A DNA stretch of 64,000 nucleotides from Allohoeflea poritis (GTDB lineage Bacteria > Pseudomonadota > Alphaproteobacteria > Rhizobiales > Rhizobiaceae). This document shows positions 53,479 through 62,981 of the stretch, one piece after another (the stretch's first letter is position 1; each line of letters starts with the position of its first letter). The stretch spans positions 62,001 through 126,000 of the forward strand of contig NZ_JAPJZH010000007.1 in NCBI RefSeq assembly GCF_027889715.1, in the 5' to 3' direction. Under the pieces are notes generated by a model that saw nothing but the letters and a program-made list of their open reading frames with translations, was not told the DNA's origin and ran no database searches. Made by a program: the position numbers and the translations under genes.

Positions 53479-54732
53479 ATGGTAGATGATTTCCAGACCG
53501 AGTTCGACAGAATGGTACAGGAGATACCGCGTGAATTCCTAAAACGGATGATTGAATGCAAGCTGAAAGAAGCTGGTATTGAACCCTCTCCTGAAAGAGT
53601 CGCGCGCGTTGCCGACGCAATCCTAGCAGGGGAAGAACAGTTCATATTGGATGACGAGGGACCAGAATTGAATGTCGCTCTAGCGTTCGACGATGAAGAC
53701 ATTGCTGATCTTGAGGATTCGATAGAAGAATTTTGTAATCACCAACTGCCGGATATTATTTCCACTACAGCTGGCGAAGCTGCTCATGATGTTTTCAAGG
53801 GTCTAAAGAAGCAATGGCCTGAACAAAAAGCATGGCAGGATGGTCAAATCGCGCAATTTGCGATTAGGCTCGGATTGAGGTGGGGAGAAGCGTTCGAATC
53901 TTATAGGATGCTCCTAACAGCCGCGCGTGAACTGGGCAAGACCTACCATACAAAACTTCAGAAATCGCGCGCGAAGCGAAACATTCATAAGCGGTCCGCA
54001 ATTAATCGCTTGCATGCACGAGCCTGCTGCGTGTCCGAAGAAATTCTGGTGCTACTTCAAGAGGGTTTTGCCGACGGGGCGATGGCACGATGGCGAACCT
54101 TACATGAGATAGCGACTGTATTCACTTTAATTGTCGAACACGATGACGAACTTGCCGAACGCTACCTCTTGCACGAGGTTGTGGAGGCAAAGCGCGCACT
54201 CGAAACATATGAGAAAACGCACCTTACACTGGGCTACAAACCGTCCTCCAAACGAGAGGCTGCCCGCACTCGAAAGGCTTATGAAGAGTTACGCAAGCGT
54301 TTCGGTAAGGAGTACTGCGCTCCGTATGGGTGGGCCGCTTATCATCTTGGAACTGACGGGAAGCGTTTTTCCGACTTAGAAGAAGCTGCAAAGCGAGCCC
54401 AGATGCGCCTTCACTTCAAGATGGCTAGTTACAATGTGCACGCTAGTGCGAAAGGAATCACCGGCCAGTTGGGATTGCTGGACAATTGCCCTGCTTTATT
54501 GGCTGGTCGCAGCAATGCGGGCCTTGAGGAGCCTGGCCAGAACGCTGCAATTTCTCTCGTTCAAATAACAGTTTTGCTGCTTGGCCCAACTTGGAAGTTT
54601 GATGACATTGTCATGGCGAATGTCCTTATCAAACTGCGTGACAAGACGGTAGACGCGTTTATCAAGGCTGGCAGACGGCTCAAACGAGACGACAAAGCGC
54701 TACGTCGTGGTTTGCCTAAAATTGAATCATAG
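53479..54732 (+). CDS. DUF5677 domain-containing protein (defence-island associated)
   Basis: The 417-residue soluble protein starts at the ATG at 53479, six bases after GGAG. It has an acidic N-terminus and a helical domain with 'NRLHARACCVSEEILVLLQEGFADGAMARWRTLHEIATVFTLI', a pattern typical of DUF5677. 'ASYNVHASAKGITGQL' and the long helical C-terminus follow. The family has no assigned function but is often encoded in phage-defence islands. It is divergent from zorA and could be an accessory or a separate defence gene. It is not part of the canonical type I set. Confidence 0.8.
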   Translation: MVDDFQTEFDRMVQEIPREFLKRMIECKLKEAGIEPSPERVARVADAILAGEEQFILDDEGPELNVALAFDDEDIADLEDSIEEFCNHQLPDIISTTAGEAAHDVFKGLKKQWPEQKAWQDGQIAQFAIRLGLRWGEAFESYRMLLTAARELGKTYHTKLQKSRAKRNIHKRSAINRLHARACCVSEEILVLLQEGFADGAMARWRTLHEIATVFTLIVEHDDELAERYLLHEVVEAKRALETYEKTHLTLGYKPSSKREAARTRKAYEELRKRFGKEYCAPYGWAAYHLGTDGKRFSDLEEAAKRAQMRLHFKMASYNVHASAKGITGQLGLLDNCPALLAGRSNAGLEEPGQNAAISLVQITVLLLGPTWKFDDIVMANVLIKLRDKTVDAFIKAGRRLKRDDKALRRGLPKIES

Positions 54733-55055
54733 CGGACCAATACATCAACAAGGCCAGATGTCTGCTCTCCGACTGTTTGAGAATTCGGAAACAACAATCG
54801 GGCGCAACCCGCCCCCAGCTTGTTCCAAATATCCGCAAAGCTTCTAACAGTTCAGTTGTGCGGGGAGTGGACGGGCTTTCGATTGCCTTACGCGCCTATC
54901 TTTTCAGCGATCATCCAATTTCGGTACCGTTAGTGTTTTTGAAATAGAAGCAACGTGACTGAAATTGTTGTGGATTGAAATCGCACTGAATTGGACGCCA
55001 TTTGGACGCCATTTCGTAGTGACCGCAATGCGATATTGCTAAGTAATTGATTTAA
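54733..55055. other. Right edge of the island, with 11-bp tandem repeat
   Basis: This 323-bp non-coding gap ends at the 3' end of tRNA-Arg. TTGGACGCCAT is present twice in tandem at 54991-55012. Such short direct repeats beside a tRNA end can be arm-type binding sites of a tyrosine integrase, though no integrase gene is present here. GC content changes from low (left) to high (right) across this point. Confidence 0.5.
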
Positions 55056-55132
55056 TGGCGCGCTCGGGAAGATTCGAACTCCCGACCCCCAGATTCGTAG
55101 TCTGGTGCTCTATCCAGCTGAGCTACGAGCGC
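55056..55132 (-). tRNA. tRNA-Arg (anticodon ACG)
   Basis: The minus strand folds as a full cloverleaf: acceptor stem GCGCTCG / CGAGCGC, D arm 'TAGCTCAGCTGGATAGAGCA', anticodon stem CCAGA / TCTGG around loop CTACGAA (anticodon ACG), T arm with GTTCGAATC. The discriminator is G and the 3' CCA is encoded (55058-55056). Its 3' end faces the island. Confidence 0.95.
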
Positions 55133-55228
55133 GCGGGCGGTGGCGTTGCCTGTCCGCGAGGCGTGTAACTAATCCTTTCGCCGCAGGAATGCAAGCGCCG
55201 TGCGACGATTTTTTGGCACGACGCCGCC

Positions 55229-56767
55229 CTATTCGCCGACTTCCTTGATCGGCATTGGCGCTGTCCGTTCTCGGCAGAGCGCCTGGTCCGGCTGGTTCGG
55301 CAGGGTGATGCGGAAACGGGTTCCGGGGCCTGGCTTGTCGGCAAGCATGATCGCGCCGCCATGGGCGCGCACCAGTTCGCTGGCAATGGCAAGGCCGAGG
55401 CCGGTTCCGCCGGAGCGGGCCGAGCCGCGAAAAGCTGTGAAAAGGTTTTCACGCGCCTTGGCCGGCATGCCGGGGCCGGTGTCGTCGATATCGATGGTCG
55501 CGGTGCCGTTCTCCACCGACGCGGACACGGTGACACGGCGCACGATGGCAAGATCATCCATGCCATCCGCCGTCAGGGCCTGAATGGCGTTGCGGCACAG
55601 ATTGTGGATAACGCGAAAGAGCTGCTCGCTGTCCGCCTCGATCTCCAGACCCTCGGGAACGTCGATGATGAAGTCGACGGGCGACGCATCGGGCGCCGGC
55701 TCGCCGTCCGGCCGCAGATCGGCATCGACGATCAGCATGTCGCGCACATCGGCGACGAGCGCGGCGAAATCGACCAGCCGCCGGTTCGGTTCCGCCTCGT
55801 TGGCGCGGCCATAGTCCAGCACCTCGCGCGTATAGTCGACCGCACGGTCCATGGTGCGGATAAGCTTCGGCGCGAAGCGCTTGACGACCGGATCGTCAAC
55901 CATGGAAAGGCGGTCGGACATCAGCTGCGCTGACGCCAGAATGTTGCGCATATCATGGTTGATCTTGGAGACGGCAAGACCGAGATTGGCCAGGTGCTGC
56001 TGCTTTTTCAGCGTTGCCTGCAGCTCCTGCTGCATCGACTGCAGGTGCCGCTCGGCTATGCCGATCTCGTCATTGACCTCGCGCGGCGCGATCACCCGCG
56101 CCGGATCGTCCGGTTCGCGGGAAAAGGCCTGCATGCTGGTCGTCATGCGGCGGATGGGACGGATCATCATGGCGTTGATGGCGACAAAGACCAGGCCGGC
56201 GGTGAACAGCGATATCAGCACTGAAAGGAAGAAGACGTTGCGCCCATAGACAAGCATCGCATTGCGCAGCGGGTCCTCTTCCATGACGACGTCGATCATC
56301 ATGCCGCTGCCCTCGACCGGGCCGTAAACACGGATAATGCGGTCGTCTGAAAACAGGGTCACGAAGGCGTCCCGGATGGCAGCGAAGGCCGAGACGGAGG
56401 AAAGGTCGTATTGCCGGTCAACCTGGGGCGGCATGTCGGAGGCGGCAATCAGCCGGCTCATGTCGCCGCTCTTGAGCGCGATCGACTTGGTGCCGGTGGC
56501 CATCAGCGCGTCGTTCTGGATCGGACGCGGCAGTTCCATGTCCTCCCAGCCCTCGACGACAAGGCTCGCGGCGGCGGCCGTGCGCAGCCGGTCTTCCAGC
56601 CAGCGCATGCGCATATTGGCGACGGAGGGAACGAAGATCAGCACCTCGGCCGCCATCACGAACAGCACCGTCAGCAAAAGCAGCTTGCCGGACAGGCTGT
56701 GCCACGGCTTCTGCTTGCCGTTGGTGGCGAGCGTTTCGCGTCTATCCGCGCCGTTTCCCGAATCCAT
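55229..56767 (-). CDS. Membrane sensor histidine kinase
   Basis: The 512-residue protein has a transmembrane helix ('SLSGKLLLLTVLFVMAAEVLIFVPS'), a periplasmic sensor of about 120 residues, a second helix ('FFLSVLISLFTAGLVFVAINAMM'), HAMP, a phospho-acceptor region 'SKINHDMRNILASAQLMSDRL' and an ATPase domain with 'VIHNLCRNAIQAL' (N box), 'DIDDTGPGMP' and 'SGGTGLGLAIASELVRAHGG'. I start at 56767; an in-frame start at 56809 lacks a good ribosome-binding site. No response regulator gene is adjacent, so its partner is unknown. Confidence 0.93.
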   Translation of the reverse strand: MDSGNGADRRETLATNGKQKPWHSLSGKLLLLTVLFVMAAEVLIFVPSVANMRMRWLEDRLRTAAAASLVVEGWEDMELPRPIQNDALMATGTKSIALKSGDMSRLIAASDMPPQVDRQYDLSSVSAFAAIRDAFVTLFSDDRIIRVYGPVEGSGMMIDVVMEEDPLRNAMLVYGRNVFFLSVLISLFTAGLVFVAINAMMIRPIRRMTTSMQAFSREPDDPARVIAPREVNDEIGIAERHLQSMQQELQATLKKQQHLANLGLAVSKINHDMRNILASAQLMSDRLSMVDDPVVKRFAPKLIRTMDRAVDYTREVLDYGRANEAEPNRRLVDFAALVADVRDMLIVDADLRPDGEPAPDASPVDFIIDVPEGLEIEADSEQLFRVIHNLCRNAIQALTADGMDDLAIVRRVTVSASVENGTATIDIDDTGPGMPAKARENLFTAFRGSARSGGTGLGLAIASELVRAHGGAIMLADKPGPGTRFRITLPNQPDQALCRERTAPMPIKEVGE

Positions 56768-56875
56768 CACAAATCCCGGATCAACCATAACCGGCAGGAC
56801 CCGCCGCACGCCCGTGCAACGCCCTCAACCGCCGTTGTCTCGTCGGGCATTGCTACACCAAAGGACGGCGCCTGC

Positions 56876-58303
56876 CTATCCAAATCGACGCATGAACCCG
56901 ATGATACGGCGCACGAACGGTTTGCGTGTCATGGGGCTATAATAGGTAATTGCCGCGCGCTTTCCAATCTCGGCCATGGTCGGATAGGGCGGAACATAGC
57001 CGCGCACGTTGGAAAGCCGCATCTTGTTGGCGATCGCCAGGGCCCACATATTGATCATCTCGCCGGCACCGGCGCCGGCTATGGAAACGCCGACCACCCT
57101 GCCCTTCTTGTCCGTGATCAGCTTGATCAGACCGTCGGTCTTGCGCTCGGCCAGCGCGCGGTCGTTCTCCGCGTAGGGCCAGCGCAGGACCTGGATCTCT
57201 CCATGCTTTTTGCGCGCTTCTTCCTCGCCCAGTCCCACATGGGCGAGCTCCGGGTCCGTATAGGTGGCCCAGGGAATAATGCCGGTGTTCTGTTTCGCCG
57301 GCGCGCGGAACAGGATCTGCTGCACGACAAGGCCGGCATGATATCCGGCGACATGGGTGAATTGCAGCCCGCCGGCCACGTCGCCAATGGCAAAGACGCG
57401 GCGGTTGGTCGTTTTCAGGTTTGGCTGAACCTTGATGCCCTTGCGGTCATATTCAATGCCGGCCTCGGTCAGGCCAATGCCCTCGACATTGACGGCGCGG
57501 CCCGTGGCGACGAGGATGTGCGAGCCGTCGACGGTGCTCTCGCCGTCTTCCGATTCGACCGTGACACGCACACCGGCCCGGCCGAACTTCTTCACCGCCG
57601 TGACCGATGTCCCTTCCATGATCGTCACGCCCTCGGCGCGGATCCGGTCGAGCACGACGGCGGCAAGTTCCGGATCGTCCTTGCCGAGCGCCTTGAGGCC
57701 CTCGATGACGGTAACTTCGGAACCGAGCCGGCGATGGGCCTGTGCCATCTCCATGCCGATGGGTCCGCCGCCGATGACGATCAGATGACGGGCTCTTTGC
57801 GTGCGGTCGAACAGGGTTTCGTTGGTCAGATAATCGACCGTATCGAGACCCGGGATCGGCGGGACAAAGGGCGTGGAGCCGGTCGCCACGACGTAGCGCC
57901 TTGCCTTGATCTCGTAATCGCCGGCGACCACCGTGTCCGGGTCGGTGAAGGCGGCGGCGGCCTCGATCACCTTGACGCCGAGTGCCGTGAACCGTTCGAC
58001 CGAATCGTTCGGTGCGATCGCGCCGATGACCGAGTGGATGTGTTCGTGCACCTTCTTGTAGTCGATCTTGACCTCGCCGGCATTGACGCCGAAATGCGGC
58101 GCCTCGGCGATCGCGTGGGCGTGCTTGCCGGCGGCGATGATCGCCTTTGAGGGCACGCAGCCATAGTTGAGGCAGTCGCCGCCCATCTTGCCCTTTTCGA
58201 TCAGCACCACATCGACGCCGAAGGAGGCGGCGGCGGCGGCAACGGTAAGCCCGCCGGATCCGGCGCCGATTACGCAAATGTCGGGGCGAAGCGTGGTGGT
58301 CAT
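56876..58303 (-). CDS. FAD-dependent pyridine nucleotide-disulfide oxidoreductase (dihydrolipoyl dehydrogenase-like)
   Basis: The 475-residue protein has FAD motif 'DICVIGAGSGGLTVAAAAASFG', the redox disulfide 'GGDCLNYGCVPSKAII', NAD motif 'LIVIGGGPIGMEMAQAHRRLG' and second FAD motif 'VFAIGDVAGGLQFTHVA'. The C-terminal dimer domain reads 'GYVPPYPTMAEIGKRAAITYY', where lipoamide dehydrogenases have a His-Pro-Thr motif, so the active-site base differs and substrate is uncertain. It follows the TVP38/TMEM64 gene by 80 bp, a pairing seen in many proteobacteria. It is not part of a pyruvate dehydrogenase cluster. Confidence 0.9.
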   Translation of the reverse strand: MTTTLRPDICVIGAGSGGLTVAAAAASFGVDVVLIEKGKMGGDCLNYGCVPSKAIIAAGKHAHAIAEAPHFGVNAGEVKIDYKKVHEHIHSVIGAIAPNDSVERFTALGVKVIEAAAAFTDPDTVVAGDYEIKARRYVVATGSTPFVPPIPGLDTVDYLTNETLFDRTQRARHLIVIGGGPIGMEMAQAHRRLGSEVTVIEGLKALGKDDPELAAVVLDRIRAEGVTIMEGTSVTAVKKFGRAGVRVTVESEDGESTVDGSHILVATGRAVNVEGIGLTEAGIEYDRKGIKVQPNLKTTNRRVFAIGDVAGGLQFTHVAGYHAGLVVQQILFRAPAKQNTGIIPWATYTDPELAHVGLGEEEARKKHGEIQVLRWPYAENDRALAERKTDGLIKLITDKKGRVVGVSIAGAGAGEMINMWALAIANKMRLSNVRGYVPPYPTMAEIGKRAAITYYSPMTRKPFVRRIIGFMRRFG

Positions 58304-58383
58304 GAAATTCCCTCCGGGGACAGTATCGTTTGTGCGCGCCCGGCCTTGCGGAACAGAAAATCAGCGGGGCGGCGGCAGAATAA

Positions 58384-59196
58384 TCAGAATTCGCGGCCGG
58401 CGCGGAATTTTTTGATGATGAACGGGATGGCCGCCACGACGGCGAGCGCGGCAAAGGCAATGGTGAGCTCAGCGGTCACGAGATCGGTCAGCGATACATC
58501 CCGGCCGGCTGCCTTGGCGGATTCAATAACGCTGTCCAGACCCTGGCCCAGATAGGTGTAGGCATAGGTGCCGGGAAGAATGCCGAGGAAGGTCGCGGCG
58601 ACATAGATGCGCAGCGGCACGTTGAACAGGGCCGGTGCGATGTTGATGACGAAGAACGGAAAGACCGGCGCCAGACGCAGCACGAGAAGGAAACCAAAGG
58701 CATTTTCCTCGAAACTATGCGCCAGTTTGGCAACCGAGGGACCCGCCATTTTCTCCAGAAAATCGCCAAGGGCGGTCCGTGCCGCGAGAAAGATGATCGA
58801 AGCGCCGATCGTCGCGGCAAATGCGGTGAGCGTGCCGGCCAGGAACCAGCCGAAGACGAAACCGCCCAGAATGGTCAAAAGCGAGGCGGCGGGAAAGGAA
58901 AACGCGACGGCCAGGACATAAATGGCAAAGTAGACGGCGCTCGCCATCACGATGTTCTCCATGACATGGGCCTTGAGCGTGTCGCGATGTTCGATGAGCG
59001 ATTCGAGCGTCAGATATTCGTGCAGGCCGAACAGGTATCCGACGACCAGGCCGCAAGCAATGACGACGATCGGGGCAAAGCGTTTCAGCTTTGCGCCGGC
59101 GCCCGCCTTCCCGCCTGCATCCTTTTCGCCCATGGCCGACTGCCGGTCCAGTTCCTGTGCCGTCTCCCGATCAACGGGTTTGCTGTCACTGGTCAT
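58384..59196 (-). CDS. TVP38/TMEM64 (DedA-like, VTT domain) membrane protein
   Basis: The 270-residue integral membrane protein starts at 59196 with AGGAG upstream. It has a soluble charged N-terminus, then about six hydrophobic segments. The VTT-domain core is 'YVLAVAFSFPAASLLTILGGFVFGWFLAGTLTAFAATIGASIIFLAAR' in pieces, with 'FGFLLVLRLAPVFPFFVINIAPALFNV' and 'FLGILPGTYAYTYLGQGL'. The family may move phospholipids or other lipids across membranes. It heads the likely operon with the disulfide oxidoreductase gene. Confidence 0.9.
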   Translation of the reverse strand: MTSDSKPVDRETAQELDRQSAMGEKDAGGKAGAGAKLKRFAPIVVIACGLVVGYLFGLHEYLTLESLIEHRDTLKAHVMENIVMASAVYFAIYVLAVAFSFPAASLLTILGGFVFGWFLAGTLTAFAATIGASIIFLAARTALGDFLEKMAGPSVAKLAHSFEENAFGFLLVLRLAPVFPFFVINIAPALFNVPLRIYVAATFLGILPGTYAYTYLGQGLDSVIESAKAAGRDVSLTDLVTAELTIAFAALAVVAAIPFIIKKFRAGREF

Positions 59197-59368
59197 GGCG
59201 CGCTCCTGGTTCGTTCGCTCTGTGCCGATGCGCCAGACGCGCATTGCGGTGCTGCGAACCTAAGCATCACGCGCACAACCTTCCAATGAATTCCACTCCC
59301 ATTTTCGAAAGTGTATGTGACCTTGGACCCGCCGGCGCTCACGATGCCGTGAACCGGACAGTTCCGAA

Positions 59369-60202
59369 TCAGCTGCCAGCATTCACGTCGTTCAGCGACC
59401 AGTCATAGACGAACCGGCCGAGCGACGCAGCCCCGATCGCAGCCTTGTGCTGCGGTTCGGCAAAGGCGCTCCAGTGTTGCTTGAGGCGGGACTTGCCGCC
59501 GAAGTCGCCGGCATACCAGGAGTAGATCTTTGACGCCGTGATACGGCCTGATTTCACCGAAACGCCGCGATCATGGTTCACATAGTCGCGCGCGTTTCGC
59601 ACCAGCAGGCTGTCGACATTGCGGCCCGTATAGGCCTCAACGACGAGATTGGGGCAGGAATAGGAAGCGCAGTTCAACCCGTAATGGGACATCGGATCGG
59701 CAAAGATCGGCCGAACGATCCGGTGCTCGATGTCGTCAAGCGACAATTGCGTTCCTTCCACGGTCAGAACCTTCTTCGACCAGGGCCCCGAACCGAAAAG
59801 ACCGCCGCCGCCGAGATTGATCTTCTTGATCGAGTTGACGGGATAATAGTCTGTGACCACATCCAGCGTCGCCGCGTTGTAGAGATTGATCCAGTAGGCA
59901 TGCGCCTCGGCCACGGAAAGCGTCGTCGGGCGCACCTGTTGCAGGGTCACGATATAGGATTTCAGCGCCCGATGGCCGCCGGATTTCAGACGCCGGTAGT
60001 CGATCCTGTTATAGGCCTGCGCATCGGCCACAACATGGGTCTTGAGCAAGGCGTCGAAGGCCGAATGATCCACCGCTCCGCTGCCACGGGGCTTCAGCGC
60101 CGTGATCGGGCTCTTGGCGAGCGCCGGATTGACATTCGCCACGGCGGCGACGCCCATTGCAGTCGCACCGGTCAGCAGGGCACGGCGGGTCATTGCGGTC
60201 AT
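59369..60202 (-). CDS. DUF547 domain-containing protein with twin-arginine-like signal
   Basis: The 277-residue protein starts MTAMTRRALLTGATAMG, a twin-arginine-like N-region with a short hydrophobic stretch ending near PALA. The DUF547 core is clear: 'AYWINLYNAATLDVVTDYYPVNSIKKINL', 'LSLDDIEHRIVRPIF' and 'YGLNCASYSCPNL'. The family is of unknown biochemical role and some members look like thiol-dependent hydrolases because of the conserved Cys. The start is supported by GGGAG seven bases upstream. Export by Tat is inferred. Confidence 0.88.
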   Translation of the reverse strand: MTAMTRRALLTGATAMGVAAVANVNPALAKSPITALKPRGSGAVDHSAFDALLKTHVVADAQAYNRIDYRRLKSGGHRALKSYIVTLQQVRPTTLSVAEAHAYWINLYNAATLDVVTDYYPVNSIKKINLGGGGLFGSGPWSKKVLTVEGTQLSLDDIEHRIVRPIFADPMSHYGLNCASYSCPNLVVEAYTGRNVDSLLVRNARDYVNHDRGVSVKSGRITASKIYSWYAGDFGGKSRLKQHWSAFAEPQHKAAIGAASLGRFVYDWSLNDVNAGS

Positions 60203-60555
60203 AGATCATCTCCCAACAAAAACGCGGGACCGGATGATTCCCGCAAGAAGCCAATGCGCACAAAATTGCGTGCGGTGCTCGCGCAGGCAATGGAGCGGCG
60301 GCCGATCTCACCGCCATGTGATGGAAGGTGATCGTTCACACACGCCGCCGAACGAAGTCCGGCATGCCCGCAGAGCAATCACGTTCGGTGCCGCGCGATT
60401 GACTTGCGGCGGCCTTTCTGCGTATAAGCCGCGCACGTTCGGGTCCGGCTGTCCGGCGCGGGTTAATCTGTGCTTTCGCCACCCTGACGGTAATCGCAAC
60501 GCTACTGTTTTTCAGACAGTCCGAAGAAGGGCCGCACACCGCGGTGTTTAAATAA
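60203..60555. other. Gap between DUF547 gene and rpmH
   Basis: This 353-bp stretch separates two divergent genes. It contains the rpmH promoter (listed separately) and a 5' untranslated region of about 120 bases. No further gene is seen. Confidence 0.5.
60399..60428 (+). promoter_or_regulatory. rpmH promoter
   Basis: TTGACT at 60399-60404 and TATAAG at 60423-60428 are separated by 18 bases, a good vegetative promoter for an alphaproteobacterium. Transcription would start near 60436, about 120 bases before the rpmH start codon. Confidence 0.7.
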
Positions 60556-60693
60556 ATGACCAAGCGTACCTATCAACCGTCCAAACTCGTGCGCAAGCGC
60601 CGGCACGGCTTCCGCGCACGCACGGCAACCAAGGGTGGCCGCAGAGTTATCGCAGCGCGCCGCGCGCGCGGGCGCAAGCGTCTCTCGGCTTAA
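60556..60693 (+). CDS. rpmH: 50S ribosomal protein L34
   Basis: The 45-residue basic protein ([20 protein letters not shown], ending RGRKRLSA) is ribosomal protein L34. It was found by direct translation because it is short. It heads the conserved rpmH-rnpA-yidC-engB cluster. Confidence 0.97.
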   Translation: MTKRTYQPSKLVRKRRHGFRARTATKGGRRVIAARRARGRKRLSA

Positions 60694-60722
60694 GTCCGGA
60701 CCTCTCAAACGAAGCAGGGCCC

Positions 60723-61124
60723 ATGCCGCCTATCAGGCAATCGCCGCTTATCGGAAGGCTGAAGAAACGCTCCGATTTTCTGGCCGTTCGCAAGGGTGAA
60801 CGGCGGAAGGGCCCGTATTTCGTGCTCGAAGTGCTGAACCGCGGCGGTGCCGAAGAGACACCGCGGGTCGGCTACACGGTTACCAAGCGACAGGGCAATG
60901 CGGTCGAACGCAACCGGATCAGGCGCCGGCTGAGAGAGGCCGTGCGGCTAAAGGCCGGGTTTGATATGAAACCGGGCCATGACTATGTGGTGGTTGCACG
61001 GCGCGACGCGCTCAATGCGCCGTTCGCAGACCTGTCTGAATCGCTTGCGCGGCGCATCGGCCGGCCGGCGGCCCCGCAACAGGGCCGGCAGGGCGGCACG
61101 GAGCCGAACAACAGGACCGAATGA
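60723..61124 (+). CDS. rnpA: Ribonuclease P protein component
   Basis: The 133-residue basic protein helps the RNase P RNA remove tRNA 5' leaders. The RNR signature reads '[18 protein letters not shown]' and the N-terminal '[26 protein letters not shown]' is typical. It lies 29 bp after rpmH and its stop overlaps the yidC start (ATGATG). Confidence 0.96.
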   Translation: MPPIRQSPLIGRLKKRSDFLAVRKGERRKGPYFVLEVLNRGGAEETPRVGYTVTKRQGNAVERNRIRRRLREAVRLKAGFDMKPGHDYVVVARRDALNAPFADLSESLARRIGRPAAPQQGRQGGTEPNNRTE

Positions 61125-62965
61125 TGGAACAGAACAAAAACTATTTCATTGCCATTGGCTTGTCGGTGTTGATCCTACTCGTCTGGCAGTTTCTGTACGT
61201 CAATCCGAAAATCGAACGCGAGCGCGCCGCCCAGGAGGCGTTTCAACAGGAGCAGGCCGCGCAGCAGACGCCGCTGACCGGTCAAAACGGCGAACCGGCC
61301 GCAAACACGCCGACCACTGCATCCGAACTGCCGCAGGCCGGCACGACGACGACCGGCCTTCCCGGATCGGCGGCGGGCGGCGCGACGAGCGTCAGCCGCG
61401 AAGCCTCGCTCGGACAGTCGCAGCGCATCACCATCGACACACCGGCGCTGACCGGATCGATCAACCTGGAAGGGTCGCGCTTCGACGACCTGAAACTCAA
61501 GAACTACCACGAGACGGTGGACCCCACGAGCCCGATCATCGAGCTCTTGTCGCCGGCCTCCATGCAGGAAGGCTATTTCGCCGAGTTCGGTTTCGTCGGC
61601 AACGACATCAGCGGCAATGTTCCCGGCCCCACCACCGTCTGGGCGACCGAGGGCACACCTACGCTGACGCCGTCTACGCCCGTCGTCCTTTCATGGACGA
61701 ATGACAAGGGCCTGACCTTCCAGCGCACCATCAGTGTCGACGAGCACTTCATGTTCGAAGTCGCCGACGCCGTCACGAACAACACCGAAAGCGCCGTCTC
61801 GATCTCACCCTATGGCCGCATCACCCGTCTCTACAAGCCGCAACTGACCGGCATCTTCGTCCTTCATGAGGGTCTGCTCGGCGTGTTCGGCGACGACGGC
61901 CTTCAGGAAATCGATTATGACGATATCGAGGACGACCGGCAGATTTCACCCGCAAAAGCCACCAATGGCTGGATGGGCATCACCGACAAATACTGGGCGA
62001 CCGCACTGATTCCGGCTCCGGACCAGCCCTTCCAGGCACGGTTTTCCTATTTCGACGATGGCCGTTCGCGCTATCAGACCGATTTCCTGAGCGATGCGAT
62101 CACCGTGCAGCCCGGGCAGTCGCAAACGCTGGAAACGCATCTGTTCGCGGGCGCCAAGCAGGTGCCGATCATCAACAGCTATGAAGAGGCCTACAGCATC
62201 GACCGGTTCGATCGCATGATCGACTGGGGGTGGTTCTATTTCATCACCAAGCCGATGTTCTACGTGCTCGATTATTTCTACCGCATCTTCGGCAATTTCG
62301 GTCTCGCGATCCTGGCGACGACGGTGCTTCTGAAGCTGTTCTTCTTCCCGCTGGCCAACAAGTCCTACAAGTCGATGGCCAATATGAAGAAGGTCCAGCC
62401 GAAGATGGAGGAGATCAAGCAGAAACACGGCGAGGACCGTCAGGCCATGCAGAAGGCCATGATGGAGCTCTACAAGAAGGAAAAGGTCAATCCGGTTGCC
62501 GGCTGCTGGCCGGTCCTGTTGCAGATCCCCGTCTTCTTCGCCCTCTACAAGGTCCTCTACGTGACCATCGAGATGCGGCATGCGCCGTTCTTCGGCTGGG
62601 TCCAGGACCTTTCCGCACCGGATCCGACGACCATCTTCAACCTGTTCGGACTGATCCCCTTTGATCCGCCGGCATTCCTGATGATCGGCGTGTGGCCGCT
62701 GCTCATGGGCATCACCATGTTCCTGCAGATGCGCATGAACCCGACGCCGCCCGACCCGACACAGGCGATGATCTTCAACTGGATGCCGGTGATCTTCACC
62801 TTCATGCTGGCGACCTTCCCGGCCGGCCTCGTCATCTACTGGGCGTGGAACAACTTCCTGTCGATCCTCCAGCAGGGCGTCATCATGAAGCGCCAGGGCG
62901 TCAAGATCGAGCTGTGGGACAATCTGATCAACTTGATCAAGAAGAAGCCGAAGGCGGCCGAATAG
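61121..62965 (+). CDS. yidC: Membrane protein insertase YidC
   Basis: The 614-residue inner-membrane insertase has an N-terminal helix ('[21 protein letters not shown]'), a large periplasmic domain (about 80-380), and the conserved helical core from about 385: '[66 protein letters not shown]' in pieces, '[25 protein letters not shown]' and the positively charged tail. It folds and inserts membrane proteins with or without SecYEG. An 8-bp hairpin (62950-62971) spans the stop codon, without a T-run. Confidence 0.97.
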   Translation: MMEQNKNYFIAIGLSVLILLVWQFLYVNPKIERERAAQEAFQQEQAAQQTPLTGQNGEPAANTPTTASELPQAGTTTTGLPGSAAGGATSVSREASLGQSQRITIDTPALTGSINLEGSRFDDLKLKNYHETVDPTSPIIELLSPASMQEGYFAEFGFVGNDISGNVPGPTTVWATEGTPTLTPSTPVVLSWTNDKGLTFQRTISVDEHFMFEVADAVTNNTESAVSISPYGRITRLYKPQLTGIFVLHEGLLGVFGDDGLQEIDYDDIEDDRQISPAKATNGWMGITDKYWATALIPAPDQPFQARFSYFDDGRSRYQTDFLSDAITVQPGQSQTLETHLFAGAKQVPIINSYEEAYSIDRFDRMIDWGWFYFITKPMFYVLDYFYRIFGNFGLAILATTVLLKLFFFPLANKSYKSMANMKKVQPKMEEIKQKHGEDRQAMQKAMMELYKKEKVNPVAGCWPVLLQIPVFFALYKVLYVTIEMRHAPFFGWVQDLSAPDPTTIFNLFGLIPFDPPAFLMIGVWPLLMGITMFLQMRMNPTPPDPTQAMIFNWMPVIFTFMLATFPAGLVIYWAWNNFLSILQQGVIMKRQGVKIELWDNLINLIKKKPKAAE

Positions 62966-62981
62966 CCGCCTTCTGAGTGCC

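Noticed and set aside
56411-58150. Long plus-strand frame opposite the disulfide oxidoreductase and kinase genes
   Set aside because: Same shadow-frame composition; the minus strand carries the FAD, NAD and kinase motifs.
62950-62971. Terminator at the end of yidC
   Set aside because: The 8-bp stem spans the stop codon but no T-run follows on either strand, and engB starts 11 bp later.
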